Assembly: GCF_001557535.2 (NCBI RefSeq)
Contig: NZ_CP014307.1
Span: 1,488,001 to 1,552,000, forward strand
Direction of reading: 5' to 3'
Source of the DNA: Burkholderia sp. PAMC 26561
Lineage (GTDB): Bacteria; Pseudomonadota; Gammaproteobacteria; Burkholderiales; Burkholderiaceae
Length of the DNA stretch: 64,000 nucleotides
Shown here: positions 8,729 to 17,326 of the stretch, in pieces
Numbering within the stretch: the stretch's first letter is position 1
Layout of the letters: each line of letters begins with the position of its first letter
Notes under the pieces: generated by a model
What the model saw: the letters and a program-made list of their open reading frames with translations, nothing else
The model's database searches: none
Told to the model about the DNA's origin: nothing
Position numbers and translations under genes: made by a program

Positions 8729-9799
8729 TCATTCGTTGCAGAGCATCAGTACTTTTTCGGCATCGGTGCAGGCGCGCTTCGGCGCGCGCTGTGTCGCCGG
8801 TTCCGCGGAGCCGGCCGCCGCGGTCTTCCTGATACACGCGCGCAAGTGCTTTTCTATCGGCGGATAGTATTTCCAGCCACGGCTCAACGGCGGCAACTCG
8901 AGCTTCACCTGTTTCCACTTCGGGTGACCGTTGGCCTGCAGTTCATCGAAGTGCGTACATAACGAATCCGCGAACTGCGTCATGACGCCGACCGTGCCGC
9001 GCAGGTTGTAGTCGTAGGTCACGAGAAACGCCTTCACGGTCAGCGTGGGCGAGTCTTCCTTGATCCAGTTCGGATAACTCGCCGTGCGGATGGTCGCCGG
9101 GAAATACGTCTGCTCGGCGCGCGCTGTTTCAGGCACCGACGGATCGAGCTTCAGCAACTTGATCTGGCTGAGCAGCTCCGGATTCAGGTCCTGAAAAAGT
9201 TTTGCAGGCTGCCCCGCAACGATGATGGCCACATCCAGCTTGCGGACGATCAGCTTCGCGAGCGCGTCCTCATTGCTGTAGTGCTGCGTCTGCGCTTCGG
9301 GGATGGGCTGGTTGAACATCAGCTTGTAGAGCGTGGTCGCCGATTGCGCGGTGCCGCTGCCGATCAGCCCGACGCTGATGTTCTTGTCCTTGATCTCGTG
9401 GATGTAGTTGATCGGCGAATCCGAGCGCACCACGAAATAGATTTCCTCGTTATAGAGCGGCATGATCAGGCGCAGCGGCTGAATGATCTTGCCCGCTTCG
9501 GCGTTGCCGGCTTTCGCCATATCGAGGTAGGCCTGATACACGTCCGACTGCACGAGCGCGAGTTTCACGCCCGGTTCGTAACGCATGCGTTGCACGTTTT
9601 CGGCGGAGCCTTTCGATGCCAGCACATCCAGGCTGATATTGGCGGGGTCCGCGACCCATTTCGCCAGGTCCTGGCCGATCTGGATGTAGGTACCGCGTTC
9701 CGGTCCGGTGACGATCTTGAAATCGGATTGCGCATGGGCGCGGTCAACCAGGCCGGCGAGCCCGAGCAGGGCGAACAGCATGAGTACGGTCTTGCGCAT
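8729..9799 (-). CDS. TAXI-family TRAP transporter solute-binding protein
   Basis: A 356-residue exported protein with a clear signal peptide (MRKTVLMLFALLGLAGLVDRAHA, cleavage after AHA). It has the TAXI-family N-terminal signature FKIVTGPERGTYIQIGQDLAKWV, then YEPGVKLALVQSDVYQAYLD and ISVGLIGSGTAQSATTLYKLMF. TAXI proteins are periplasmic receptors of tripartite ATP-independent transporters. No TRAP membrane subunit lies in the neighbourhood, so the receptor is an orphan or serves a distant permease or a signalling role. The C-terminal tail (about residues 325-356) is cysteine-containing and less conserved-looking. It is convergent with the GH63-like gene. Confidence 0.85.
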   Translation of the reverse strand: MRKTVLMLFALLGLAGLVDRAHAQSDFKIVTGPERGTYIQIGQDLAKWVADPANISLDVLASKGSAENVQRMRYEPGVKLALVQSDVYQAYLDMAKAGNAEAGKIIQPLRLIMPLYNEEIYFVVRSDSPINYIHEIKDKNISVGLIGSGTAQSATTLYKLMFNQPIPEAQTQHYSNEDALAKLIVRKLDVAIIVAGQPAKLFQDLNPELLSQIKLLKLDPSVPETARAEQTYFPATIRTASYPNWIKEDSPTLTVKAFLVTYDYNLRGTVGVMTQFADSLCTHFDELQANGHPKWKQVKLELPPLSRGWKYYPPIEKHLRACIRKTAAAGSAEPATQRAPKRACTDAEKVLMLCNE

Positions 9800-9938
9800 G
9801 ATGTTGTTTGAATCGTTTTAATGTGTTTGGCTACGTTTATTGCACGCATTGATCAATGTGGCCGGCGTCTCCGGGCGCGGCCGTGTTGTCTCCTTCCGGT
9901 CTCCTTGCTGAATCGTGTGCTGCGCGTTTTCTTTCTGT

Positions 9939-11396
9939 CTATTGCGATGGCGGACGTTGTTTCGACGATCCTTTCGTCCAGCCGGATTCAAGGATTGCGC
10001 GCTCTTCGGCGTCGGCATCCATGGTGTTGCGGGCGATTGCTTTCGGCTGGGCCGTGCTTTGTGCGCTGTCTCCTGACGCGACGGTGCGGGTCGTCGGTAC
10101 GGTTGCAGAGTTGGTCGTGGCTGTGATAGAGGTCGCGGTCGCGGGAATGACCGCGGCGTGCGCGGCAACCGCTTCAGTGACCGGTGTGGTTTGATCACGC
10201 GCTGCGGCAGATGCGTCTGCCGCAGGCGTACGCACGGCAGCAGGCGCCGCTGGCGATGCCGCGCGCACAACCGGTGTCCCGGGGCCGTCGGGCATCGGAA
10301 TGAACGACGACGTCGATGTTGACGCTTGAGGCGCTGCAATGGCCGACGATGTCAGCGGCGCGTGCGATCCCGTGCCCACGCGTGTCGAGTCGGATGCGAC
10401 CGGCGCCAGTTGCGTTGGCGCCGGCATGACCGGTATTGAGCGCGGCTGTTCAGCGGGCACGGATGCAATCCGTCGCACGGGCGGCGTTACCGTTGCAACA
10501 GGCGCCGTGGCGTTGGGCTTCGGTGCGACATGAGCCATCGCAGGCGGCGTCTTGTTCAACCAGCCGGAACGCGTGATTGCATGCTCCACGAGCGTTTGCG
10601 CTTCGACGTTGCTTGCATCGATAGCGAGCACATCACGCGCATTCTGGCGCACGCATACCCACGAGCCGGTGGCTTCGCAGCCGCGCGCCATTTGCAGGAG
10701 GTTGTCGCGCGTGCGCTCCAGACCCACGAGTTCTGACTGCGTCCGCTGAATGTTGCCCGCGCTCAATTGCGCGGCCGGAATCTTCGAAAAACGGCGGCGC
10801 GCGGTGGTGAGATCGCCGCGCTCGATGGCATCGCGGGCGGCCTGCAGATTGTCGATCACGGCAGCCGGTGTAGCGGGGACACGGGCGGTCGTATCCGCTA
10901 TGGTGGGCGTCGCAACCACCGGTGCCGGCGCTGCCGGCTTCTCCCGCGCCACTGCGGCGGAGTGGATGACAGGCGCAGAGGCACCAAGCGCGGCTTTCAT
11001 ATCGATGGCGCCATACGCACTGTGACCGGCCGGCGTTCCGGAAATTGCGCCTTCATGTTCGCCGGATTGCGAATAGATCACCCCGCCGGCGATCAACGCC
11101 AGCATGATCGCGCCGAGCGTGACGCTCTTCGAGTTGTCCCAGCGCTGCTCGCCGGTTCCCGCGAACTCGGCTTCTTCAGGCAGGCTCGGATACGGCGACG
11201 GCGCAGCCAGCGATCCGCGGCGCGCGGCGAACGGCAGACGCAGTCCGCCCGCGAGCGCCGAGGTGTTTGCGCCCGCGAGCGAACCGCCGTGATCGGCGCC
11301 GCAATGCGGACACGTGTCGGCGTCACCCGGGATGGCGTTGCCGCAACGCATGCATGTCACGGTTTCGGCAGACGATGGAAACAAAAGACGGGCCAT
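9939..11396 (-). CDS. zinc-ribbon membrane protein with proline/alanine-rich C-terminus
   Basis: A 485-residue protein of unknown function. The N-terminus carries a zinc ribbon with Cys15, Cys18, Cys29 and Cys32 (CMRCG ... CPHCG). One predicted membrane helix follows at about 91-110 (SVTLGAIMLALIAGGVIYSQ). The region after it contains a TPR-like or helical stretch (DNLQAARDAIERGDLTTARRRF, then LLQMARGCEATGSWVCVRQNARDVLAID at about 185-270). The last about 200 residues are Ala/Pro/Thr-rich low complexity. The zinc ribbon would be cytoplasmic and the repeat region periplasmic. The start at 11396 has GGGAGG upstream; the frame open to 11435 lacks a ribosome site. Confidence 0.7.
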   Translation of the reverse strand: MARLLFPSSAETVTCMRCGNAIPGDADTCPHCGADHGGSLAGANTSALAGGLRLPFAARRGSLAAPSPYPSLPEEAEFAGTGEQRWDNSKSVTLGAIMLALIAGGVIYSQSGEHEGAISGTPAGHSAYGAIDMKAALGASAPVIHSAAVAREKPAAPAPVVATPTIADTTARVPATPAAVIDNLQAARDAIERGDLTTARRRFSKIPAAQLSAGNIQRTQSELVGLERTRDNLLQMARGCEATGSWVCVRQNARDVLAIDASNVEAQTLVEHAITRSGWLNKTPPAMAHVAPKPNATAPVATVTPPVRRIASVPAEQPRSIPVMPAPTQLAPVASDSTRVGTGSHAPLTSSAIAAPQASTSTSSFIPMPDGPGTPVVRAASPAAPAAVRTPAADASAAARDQTTPVTEAVAAHAAVIPATATSITATTNSATVPTTRTVASGDSAQSTAQPKAIARNTMDADAEERAILESGWTKGSSKQRPPSQ

Positions 11397-11896
11397 GCGA
11401 AAAACCTCCCGGGACACAAGGGCTGTCCATACCACTTGCGCGTCCGGTTAATTCAGACGAATCGATGCTCGTATGAGGAATTGCTTCGGACTCCCTAGGC
11501 CGGACATGCTTGACGGGAGCGGAACCAATATGTGACATCTGCGCGACGCAGTCAACACATGGTCCGCCGCGCCACGGGCGTGTTTTTGATGTCCAGATGA
11601 AGCAGGTAATCGCCTGCACTGGCTTTGTCGGCCAACGTGCCTCGCGGCATGTAAAAGCGACCTGTGGTTTCGTCGGCCACGAGCTAGGTTCTGTCCGAAT
11701 ACACCGCTAGAAGAAGGCCCATTGCGTTGCTTGAACCGCAATCGTGCGGCGTAAAAGTGATTAATTTTTTGCGCGTTTACGCGAATGCGGCGATTGGCCG
11801 GGGCAGCCAATGTGCATTCAATAGGAGGGATTGTTTTGGTATGAAGCGATAGCGAGGCGGCCGTCAGACTGCCGCCTCGAAACAAGACAGGGAATT
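11397..11896. other. 500-base stretch without a recognised gene
   Basis: This stretch lies between the start of the zinc-ribbon gene and the 3' end of the aldehyde dehydrogenase gene, both on the minus strand. Several overlapping open frames exist on both strands, but most give basic, low-complexity translations typical of shadow frames. The exception is the small minus-strand frame annotated at 11552-11680. Otherwise only promoter-sized AT-richer DNA (around 11750-11850) is seen. Confidence 0.6.
11552..11680 (-). other. possible small ORF or gene remnant (42 codons)
   Basis: The minus strand encodes 42 residues from a GTG at 11680 to TGA at 11552. The translation contains DETTGRFYMPRGTLADKASA and then GDYLLHLDIKNTP, which has the balanced composition and hydrophobic spacing of a real protein, unlike the other frames here. 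It is preceded in frame by a TAG two codons upstream, so it is either a very small gene with a poor ribosome site or the remnant of a larger gene. The family is not recognised. Confidence 0.3.
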
Positions 11897-13480
11897 TTAC
11901 TTGCCCAACTGCAGCTTGCCATCCATACGACGATTCAGCCCAAGCGGATTGTCCGTCTTGAGTGCATCGGGCAGCAGCGCGTCAGGCAGATCCTGATAGC
12001 TCACCGGACGCAGGAAACGATCGATGGCGAGGCTTCCGACCGACGTCGAACGTCCATCAGCGGTGGAGGGGAACGGGCCGCCGTGGACCATCGCGTGGCC
12101 CACTTCAACGCCTGTGCCGAAACCGTTCACAAGGATGCGTCCCGTACGGCGTTCGAGTGCCGGCAGCACCTTGCGGGCCTCGGCGTAATCGGCTTCATCG
12201 ATATGCAGCGCCGCCGTCAACTGACCTTCCATCTCTTCGATCAGATCGAGCATCGTGCCGAGATCCGGGCAACGCACGATCAGCGAAGCCGCGCCGAAGA
12301 TCTCTTCCTGCAACTCTGCGTTGGCGCGGAACGCCTCGGCGGTCGTCGAGAACAACGCGGCCTGACCTTGCGTCCCGCCCTTGGCTTCTGCGCCGCGTGC
12401 GAGCGTCTTGACGTCGCTGTGTTCGGCCGTCTTGCTGAGCGCCGATACATACGCCTTGTGGATGCCCGGCGTCAGCATGGTTGCAGCCGGGATGTCGCTC
12501 AATGCGGCCGACGTCGCTGCAATGAAGGCGTCGAGGTCGGGGCCGTCGACTGCGAGCACCAGTCCCGGGTTCGTGCAGAACTGGCCCGCACCCAATGCCA
12601 GCGAACTGGCGAACGCCTTGCCGATCGCCGCACCGCGATTCTTCAGCGCGTTCGGGAACAGCAGGACCGGGTTGATGCTGCTCATTTCCGCGTAGACGGG
12701 GATCGGTTCACGACGCGCAGCCGCGAGCTTCATCAGCGCCGTGCCGCCTCCGCGCGAACCCGTGAATCCTACCGCCTTGATGCGCCGATCCGATACCAGG
12801 CCCTGACCGACGTCGCGGCCGCTATCGAAGAGGAGCGAGAACGTGCCTTCCGGCAAGCCGCAATCCGCGACCGCTTTTTGCACGGCTGCGCCGACCAGCG
12901 CCGACGTACCCGGATGCGCCGAATGCGCCTTGGCGATCACCGGGCAACCTGCGGCGAACGCAGAGGCGGTGTCACCACCCGCCACCGAAAACGCCAGCGG
13001 AAAATTGCTCGCACCGAACACGGCGACCGGGCCGAGCGGCACATAACGCAGACGCAGATCGACGCGCGGCAGCGGCTGACGCTGCGGCTGCGCCGGATCG
13101 ATACGCACGCCGAGGAAATCCCCTTCGCGCACGACTGCTGCGAACATGCGCAACTGGCCGACGGTCCGGCCGCGCTCGCCTTCGATGCGTCCACGCGGCA
13201 GACCGCTTTCGGCGACACACCGCTCGATCAGCACATCGCCGATATCGAGAATGTTCTGCGCGATCGTTTCGAGAAACCTGGCGCGCGTTTCAAGCGACAG
13301 CTCGCGATACACATCCGATGCCGCCCACGCGAGCGCGCATGCCTGCTCGAGTTGCGCAAGCGTTGCGCCGCCGAAGGCCGGGGCGAGCTGCTCGCCGGTG
13401 GCTGCATCGACGCCCTTGATCGAGCCGTTGGTGCCGGGAACACTCTGTTTGCCGATCAGCAGATTGCTGGAGATTTCCAT
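11897..13480 (-). CDS. alpha-ketoglutaric semialdehyde (2,5-dioxovalerate) dehydrogenase
   Basis: A 527-residue NAD(P)-dependent aldehyde dehydrogenase of the branch that oxidises 2,5-dioxovalerate to 2-oxoglutarate at the end of non-phosphorylative pentose and aldarate degradation. Conserved elements are [16 protein letters not shown] (Asn159), the cofactor lysine region at Lys184, the nucleotide loop GFTGSRGGG, the general base Glu265 in AEMSSINP and the nucleophile Cys302 in GQFCTNPG. Its immediate upstream partner on the same strand is a keto-deoxy-sugar dehydratase 67 bases away, which supplies the substrate and strongly supports the assignment. The start at 13480 begins the family-like N-terminus. 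Confidence 0.9.
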   Translation of the reverse strand: MEISSNLLIGKQSVPGTNGSIKGVDAATGEQLAPAFGGATLAQLEQACALAWAASDVYRELSLETRARFLETIAQNILDIGDVLIERCVAESGLPRGRIEGERGRTVGQLRMFAAVVREGDFLGVRIDPAQPQRQPLPRVDLRLRYVPLGPVAVFGASNFPLAFSVAGGDTASAFAAGCPVIAKAHSAHPGTSALVGAAVQKAVADCGLPEGTFSLLFDSGRDVGQGLVSDRRIKAVGFTGSRGGGTALMKLAAARREPIPVYAEMSSINPVLLFPNALKNRGAAIGKAFASSLALGAGQFCTNPGLVLAVDGPDLDAFIAATSAALSDIPAATMLTPGIHKAYVSALSKTAEHSDVKTLARGAEAKGGTQGQAALFSTTAEAFRANAELQEEIFGAASLIVRCPDLGTMLDLIEEMEGQLTAALHIDEADYAEARKVLPALERRTGRILVNGFGTGVEVGHAMVHGGPFPSTADGRSTSVGSLAIDRFLRPVSYQDLPDALLPDALKTDNPLGLNRRMDGKLQLGK

Positions 13481-13547
13481 GATGGTTCGAATCCTTGGAT
13501 GGTGTCAGGTGTAGTGAAGCGAATAGGGATGCGTTACTTGGGTTGCG

Positions 13548-14468
13548 CTACTTGCCCCAGCTCAGCACGAGCGGGTCGAGGCGCCGCGCCACTTTCAGCA
13601 AGCCTTCGCGCGTGGCAGGGTGCATCGGCGCGAAGGGGTGACGGGTCGTGTCCGAACGGATCACGCCGCCTTCCATCATCAGCGCCTTGCAAGCCGCGAG
13701 GCCGCACTGGCGGTTTTCGTAATTGATCAGCGGCAGCCAGTGTTCGTAAAGATCGGCGGCGCGTTCCGTGTCGCCGGCGGTGTAGGCATCGACGATCTTG
13801 CGGATGCCGTCCGGATAACCGCCGCCAGTCATGGCGCCGGTCGCACCTGCATCGAAATCCGGAATCAACGTGATCGCTTCCTCGCCGTCCCACGGACCGA
13901 CTACAGCGTCGCCGCCGAGTTCGATCAGTTCGCGCAGCTTCGACGCTGCCTGCGCCGTCTCGATCTTGAAGTACGACACGTTCGCCACTTCCTTCGCGAG
14001 CTTGGCGAGAAACGGCGCGGGCAGCGGGGTGCCCGCGACCGGCGCGTCCTGGATCATGATCGGGATATCGATGGCGTCCGAGACCCGGGCAAAGAACTCA
14101 TAGACGCCGCGTTCGCCCACGCGGATGGTCGCGCCGTGATACGGCGGCATGACCATGACCATCGCGGCGCCCGCGTCCTGCGCGGCTCGGCTGCGGGCGG
14201 CGCACACGTCGCTGCTGAAATGCGTGGTCGTCACGATCACCGGCACGCGGCCCGCCACGTGATCCAGCACAGTTTTCTGGACGACCGAGCGTTCGTCGTC
14301 GGTGAGAGCGAATTGCTCGGAAAAATTGGCGAGGATGCACAGGCCGTGCGATCCGGCATCGATCATGAAATCGATCGCGCGTCGCTGGCCGTTCAGGTCG
14401 AGGCGACCGGCGGCGTCGAAGACGGTTGGCGCGACCGGAAACACGCCGCGGTAGATCGGTTGGGTCAT
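13548..14468 (-). CDS. dihydrodipicolinate-synthase-family dehydratase (probable L-2-keto-3-deoxyarabonate dehydratase)
   Basis: A 306-residue TIM-barrel protein of the DapA superfamily. The Schiff-base lysine is Lys168 in SYFKIETA. The substrate-loop sequence MIQDAPVAG (about 138-146) replaces the YNxP motif of true DapA, a feature shared with keto-deoxy-sugar-acid dehydratases. With the adjacent dioxovalerate dehydrogenase it would turn 2-keto-3-deoxyarabonate or a related acid into 2,5-dioxovalerate and then 2-oxoglutarate. 5-keto-4-deoxyglucarate dehydratase is the main alternative. The start at 14468 has a GGAGA ribosome site. The gene is divergent from a LysR-type regulator. Confidence 0.85.
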   Translation of the reverse strand: MTQPIYRGVFPVAPTVFDAAGRLDLNGQRRAIDFMIDAGSHGLCILANFSEQFALTDDERSVVQKTVLDHVAGRVPVIVTTTHFSSDVCAARSRAAQDAGAAMVMVMPPYHGATIRVGERGVYEFFARVSDAIDIPIMIQDAPVAGTPLPAPFLAKLAKEVANVSYFKIETAQAASKLRELIELGGDAVVGPWDGEEAITLIPDFDAGATGAMTGGGYPDGIRKIVDAYTAGDTERAADLYEHWLPLINYENRQCGLAACKALMMEGGVIRSDTTRHPFAPMHPATREGLLKVARRLDPLVLSWGK

Positions 14469-14494
14469 GGAAGTCTCCAATTTTGATTTGGGGC

Positions 14495-14528
14495 CACTAT
14501 AGGGCGAGCTTGCAGGCGATGTATAGTG
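14495..14528. promoter_or_regulatory. inverted repeat between the dehydratase and LysR genes (candidate operator)
   Basis: A perfect 7-base inverted repeat CACTATA (14495-14501) and TATAGTG (14522-14528), separated by 20 bases, lies in the 118-base divergent promoter region. LysR-type regulators usually bind interrupted dyads upstream of the gene they control, so this is a reasonable operator for the regulator at 14587. The assignment is by position and symmetry only. Confidence 0.4.
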
Positions 14529-14586
14529 AAACCTTTCCATCTCGTGATCGCTTTTGCGACTCGCCTGAAAGCACAGCCTTTAGACC

Positions 14587-15525
14587 ATGAAATCGACGCT
14601 GGACGTATTGATGAGCCGCTTGCGCATGAAGCAGCTTCAGTTGCTCATTGCCCTTGACGATCACAAGTCGCTGCACAAGGCATCCAGCGCGATGTCGATG
14701 ACCCAGTCCGCCGCCAGCAAGGCGCTCGCCGAGCTTGAATCCATGCTTGAAGGGCCGTTGTTCGAGCGCGCGAAGAAGGGGCTCGTGCCGAACCAGTTCG
14801 GCCATTGCGTGATCCGCTACGCACGGCTTCTGGCAGCCGATCTGACCGCGTTATGCCAGGAAGTCGCGGACATCCGTTCCGGGACGGGCGGCAGACTGGC
14901 GGTGGGCGCGATCATGGGCTCGGTGCCGGATCTCGTCGTGCCGATCCTGAATGGTTTGCAGGAGAGCAACCCGGGGTTATCGATAGAAATCGTCGAAGAC
15001 ACAAGTGCGCGCATGTTGTCGATGCTCGACGAAGGCCGTCTGGATCTCGTGGTCGGCCGGTCGATTGTCAGTGATGAGCCGTCGAAGTATCACTATCAGC
15101 CGCTGGGGGACGAGCCGCTGTCGGTGGTGGTGGGTTACGACCACCCGCCGTTTCCCCCCCATGAGCTGAGTTTTGCGGATCTTGCGGGGCACCGATGGGT
15201 GACTTATCCGAGCTCCATGCCGATGCAGGCCATGCTTGCACGAGAGATGGACCTTGCGGGCGCGCAAGTGCCGATGAGTGCGATTTCGACGGCATCGACG
15301 TTTGTGACGGTTGCGCTGTTGCAATGCAGTGCGGATCTGGTTTCGGTGTTGCCGGCCGGCGTGGCGAGGCTTTTTTGCAAGCATCGGATGCTGCGGACCG
15401 TGCCGATAGATTTCAAGTCGAGGTCGCAGACCTTTGGGATCGTGACGAGGAGGGTCGGGGTGTTGTCGCCGATGGGGCGGCTGTTTGTGGAGATGGCGGT
15501 GGGGAGGGGGGTGGAAGGGGCTTAG
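14587..15525 (+). CDS. LysR-family transcriptional regulator (GbpR-like)
   Basis: A 312-residue LysR-type regulator. The N-terminal winged helix-turn-helix spans about residues 10-70 (LRMKQLQLLIALDDHKSLHKASS, then MTQSAASKALAELESMLEG). The C-terminal effector-binding domain begins near GGRLAVGAIMGSVPDLVVPIL. The opening MKQLQLLIALDDHKSLHKAS resembles the GbpR subgroup that controls sugar and sugar-acid genes. It is divergent from the dehydratase/dehydrogenase pair with a 118-base shared control region, so it most likely regulates that pair in response to a sugar-acid intermediate. Confidence 0.88.
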   Translation: MKSTLDVLMSRLRMKQLQLLIALDDHKSLHKASSAMSMTQSAASKALAELESMLEGPLFERAKKGLVPNQFGHCVIRYARLLAADLTALCQEVADIRSGTGGRLAVGAIMGSVPDLVVPILNGLQESNPGLSIEIVEDTSARMLSMLDEGRLDLVVGRSIVSDEPSKYHYQPLGDEPLSVVVGYDHPPFPPHELSFADLAGHRWVTYPSSMPMQAMLAREMDLAGAQVPMSAISTASTFVTVALLQCSADLVSVLPAGVARLFCKHRMLRTVPIDFKSRSQTFGIVTRRVGVLSPMGRLFVEMAVGRGVEGA

Positions 15526-15691
15526 CGGTTGGGCTTTAGAGGCACGGTGGCAAGCAAAGCCGCAGCGTTGCTGCATAACTTTTAATGCAAACGTCTGGGC
15601 AAGTTACCGTCCGTGCACCTGTCTTTTATTGAGATGAGCGCGTGCAAAAGTGCGTTAGCGTAGGGGCGTTTCAACAACAAAATCAAACAGG

Positions 15692-16594
15692 ATGACAACC
15701 GAATTAATGCGGTATGAAGGTCATCGGTTCTTACTCTATAGACGATGGAATTACGCGCCGCACGGCAGAACCGAAGAGCAGCAAGAAGCAATTGACGCCG
15801 GCCAAGCCTTATTCAAGGCCGCGAATCTGGAACATTGGGCGAGCCAGCCGGAGCTCGTCGAGCGTATCCAGATCTTTCTTCGGAATGCGGTTCCCTCCTA
15901 CTGTCCGAGTCCCTTCGGCACTAGCCCGCGCGACGTGATTAAAGCGTTGTGCTGGGAGGTGCGAAACGGCGCGGTGGTGATCGTGCGGGCCAAGGCCGCC
16001 TATATCGCACATGACGGCTTTGTCCCGGCGCTTACCGAAGACGAAAGGTATCGGCGCAAAATGGCGGATATGGCCGAACGCGGCGCGATCTTCGAAGCCC
16101 GGACGAAAGCGTATAGAGAGGAATTGGCGGAGTATCACCAACAAGTAGAGGACGCCGAGCGCGCAGCGCGCCCGCCGCAAGTGTTCCGGCACATTGAAAC
16201 TATCGCAGAGGCGGCAGCGCGAAACCGGGCGGCGTGGGCGGCGCGTGATGCACTTGCCGCGCTTGCATCGACGGCGGCGTCTGCCGTTGCGACTTCGTTG
16301 CCGTCGATGGATAAAGGCGTTTTCGAACTGGGCAATGTGTCGGAGGTTGGCACGGGCACCACGCCGTTAAGCGACGCCGCGCCGTTCAAATACTCGCCGA
16401 GCGAGTCGGGCAGCGATCTTTTATCGATAGCCGCGCGCGGCGTCAGCGAGTCGCACGAAGCGGAATGCCATAGTGAATATGAGATTGAGATGCAACAGTG
16501 CGACGCGCTTGCGTTCCACATGGGCGGCGCGCGCATGATGACGTTATGCAAGCAAAACGCCTTCGACAGATACCAACAATGTAGAGGTTACTGA
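15692..16594 (+). CDS. hypothetical protein with Cys-rich C-terminal tail, candidate toxin of a toxin/immunity module
   Basis: A 300-residue protein of no recognised family, with no signal peptide and no clear membrane helix. The N-terminal about 110 residues look globular (RHxFLLYRR-like start, SPFGTSPRDVIKALCWEVRNG), 130-200 is helical and charged, and 200-270 is Ser/Ala-rich. The last about 35 residues have a regularly spaced cysteine tail (ECHSEYEIEMQQCD ... LCKQNAFDRYQQCRGY), reminiscent of the C-terminal ends of Burkholderia Rhs-type and other polymorphic toxins. Its TGA overlaps the ATG of the next small gene by one base. Base composition at the 5' end is lower in GC than its neighbours. 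The toxin role is inferred from the tail, the coupling and the duplicated partner gene, not from a known domain. Confidence 0.65.
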   Translation: MTTELMRYEGHRFLLYRRWNYAPHGRTEEQQEAIDAGQALFKAANLEHWASQPELVERIQIFLRNAVPSYCPSPFGTSPRDVIKALCWEVRNGAVVIVRAKAAYIAHDGFVPALTEDERYRRKMADMAERGAIFEARTKAYREELAEYHQQVEDAERAARPPQVFRHIETIAEAAARNRAAWAARDALAALASTAASAVATSLPSMDKGVFELGNVSEVGTGTTPLSDAAPFKYSPSESGSDLLSIAARGVSESHEAECHSEYEIEMQQCDALAFHMGGARMMTLCKQNAFDRYQQCRGY

Positions 16595-16857
16595 TGACAC
16601 CAAGCACCAAACAGCGCTCACTTGTGTTGACTTATTCGCCGGAAACCGACGCGATCAACATTCATAGCGTATCGACTAGCGCAGTTGCGGCGGTCACCGC
16701 GACCGCGCTACTTGCACCGGTTTTTTTAGATGAACACGGGCACGCGTTGAACGACGAATTTGCGCGCCGGTTAGGTGCGGGTTTGCTCGCCATGCTCGCG
16801 GTTACGAATCCAGAATTGAAGCCGTTTATATCGACTACCGCTAGTCCGATGGCGTAA
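16594..16857 (+). CDS. small hypothetical protein, candidate immunity protein 1
   Basis: An 87-residue cytoplasmic protein of unknown family. Its C-terminal half, ending in LNDEFARRLGAGLLAMLAVT and NPELKPF, is clearly paralogous to that of the 101-residue protein at 17003 (LDDESARRVGASVLMSLVSQ, then YPELRPL); about half of the positions in this block are identical. The ATG lies in TGATG shared with the stop of the upstream candidate toxin, and the upstream gene's last codons supply the ribosome site (AGAGG). A small paralogous pair coupled to a larger gene is typical of immunity genes, but the function is inferred. Confidence 0.65.
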   Translation: MTPSTKQRSLVLTYSPETDAINIHSVSTSAVAAVTATALLAPVFLDEHGHALNDEFARRLGAGLLAMLAVTNPELKPFISTTASPMA

Positions 16858-16872
16858 CAAAAAAACAAGACG

Positions 16873-17002
16873 ATGGACGTTGCTTTCCATATTGCGGCAC
16901 GCGAAATCTGCCACGGCAAGCGTAATTTAAAACGATCCGCGCAGCCATGCATTGTGCAAGCGAAATACTTTGATAGATTACCAAACTTGCCGAGGTTACT
17001 AG
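16873..17002 (+). pseudogene. decayed C-terminal tail of a second copy of the 15692 gene
   Basis: The interval between the two small genes is a relic. DVAFHIAAR at 16876-16902 matches DALAFHMGGAR near the end of the upstream protein. After a shift of frame, LCKRN (16952-16966) and DYQTCRGY-stop (16976-17002) match LCKQNAFDRYQQCRGY-stop. Between these, one base lost before FDR and one gained after it explain the broken part. The relic stop TAG directly abuts the ATG at 17003, and its CGAGG provides the ribosome site of that gene, paralleling the intact arrangement at 16580-16594. It therefore looks like an orphan toxin tail kept with its partner gene. Confidence 0.75.
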
Positions 17003-17308
17003 ATGATGCCGTTTCAATACCTGCTTACCGAGTACGACCCTGATACGAAAACACTTCGGCAGTTCTGGTTGGCGGCGAGCGAACTCGATAACGTTAGTAA
17101 CGTCCAGAAGCGCCCATTTCTGGAAATCCCGGTGAACAATGAAACTCCTCTGGACGACGAATCGGCGCGTCGCGTCGGGGCATCTGTTTTAATGTCGCTT
17201 GTTTCGCAATATCCGGAACTGCGCCCGCTCGCATTGGTAACCGACGGACATGGACGCAGGTTGATTAGCGCGGCGGACGGCCGAAAATCCGAAGATACAA
17301 GCGATTGA
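17003..17308 (+). CDS. small hypothetical protein, candidate immunity protein 2
   Basis: A 101-residue paralogue of the 87-residue protein at 16594. Shared features are an N-terminal L-[LV]-x(1,2)-[EY]-x-P-[DE]-T strand and the helical block LDDESARRVGASVLMSLVSQ followed by PELRPL. It has a longer polar C-terminal tail (VTDGHGRRLISAADGRKSED). It is preceded by the relic tail of a second toxin-like gene rather than a full gene. Its neighbour on the 3' side is the convergent monooxygenase gene 18 bases away. The role as a second immunity protein is inferred from paralogy and arrangement. Confidence 0.65.
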   Translation: MMPFQYLLTEYDPDTKTLRQFWLAASELDNVSNVQKRPFLEIPVNNETPLDDESARRVGASVLMSLVSQYPELRPLALVTDGHGRRLISAADGRKSEDTSD

Positions 17309-17326
17309 TGCATCGGCCCTTACAGG

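Noticed and set aside
11831..13726. 631-codon plus-strand open frame
   Set aside because: It is antisense to the aldehyde dehydrogenase and dehydratase genes, which have full catalytic motifs; the translation is a long Arg-rich shadow.
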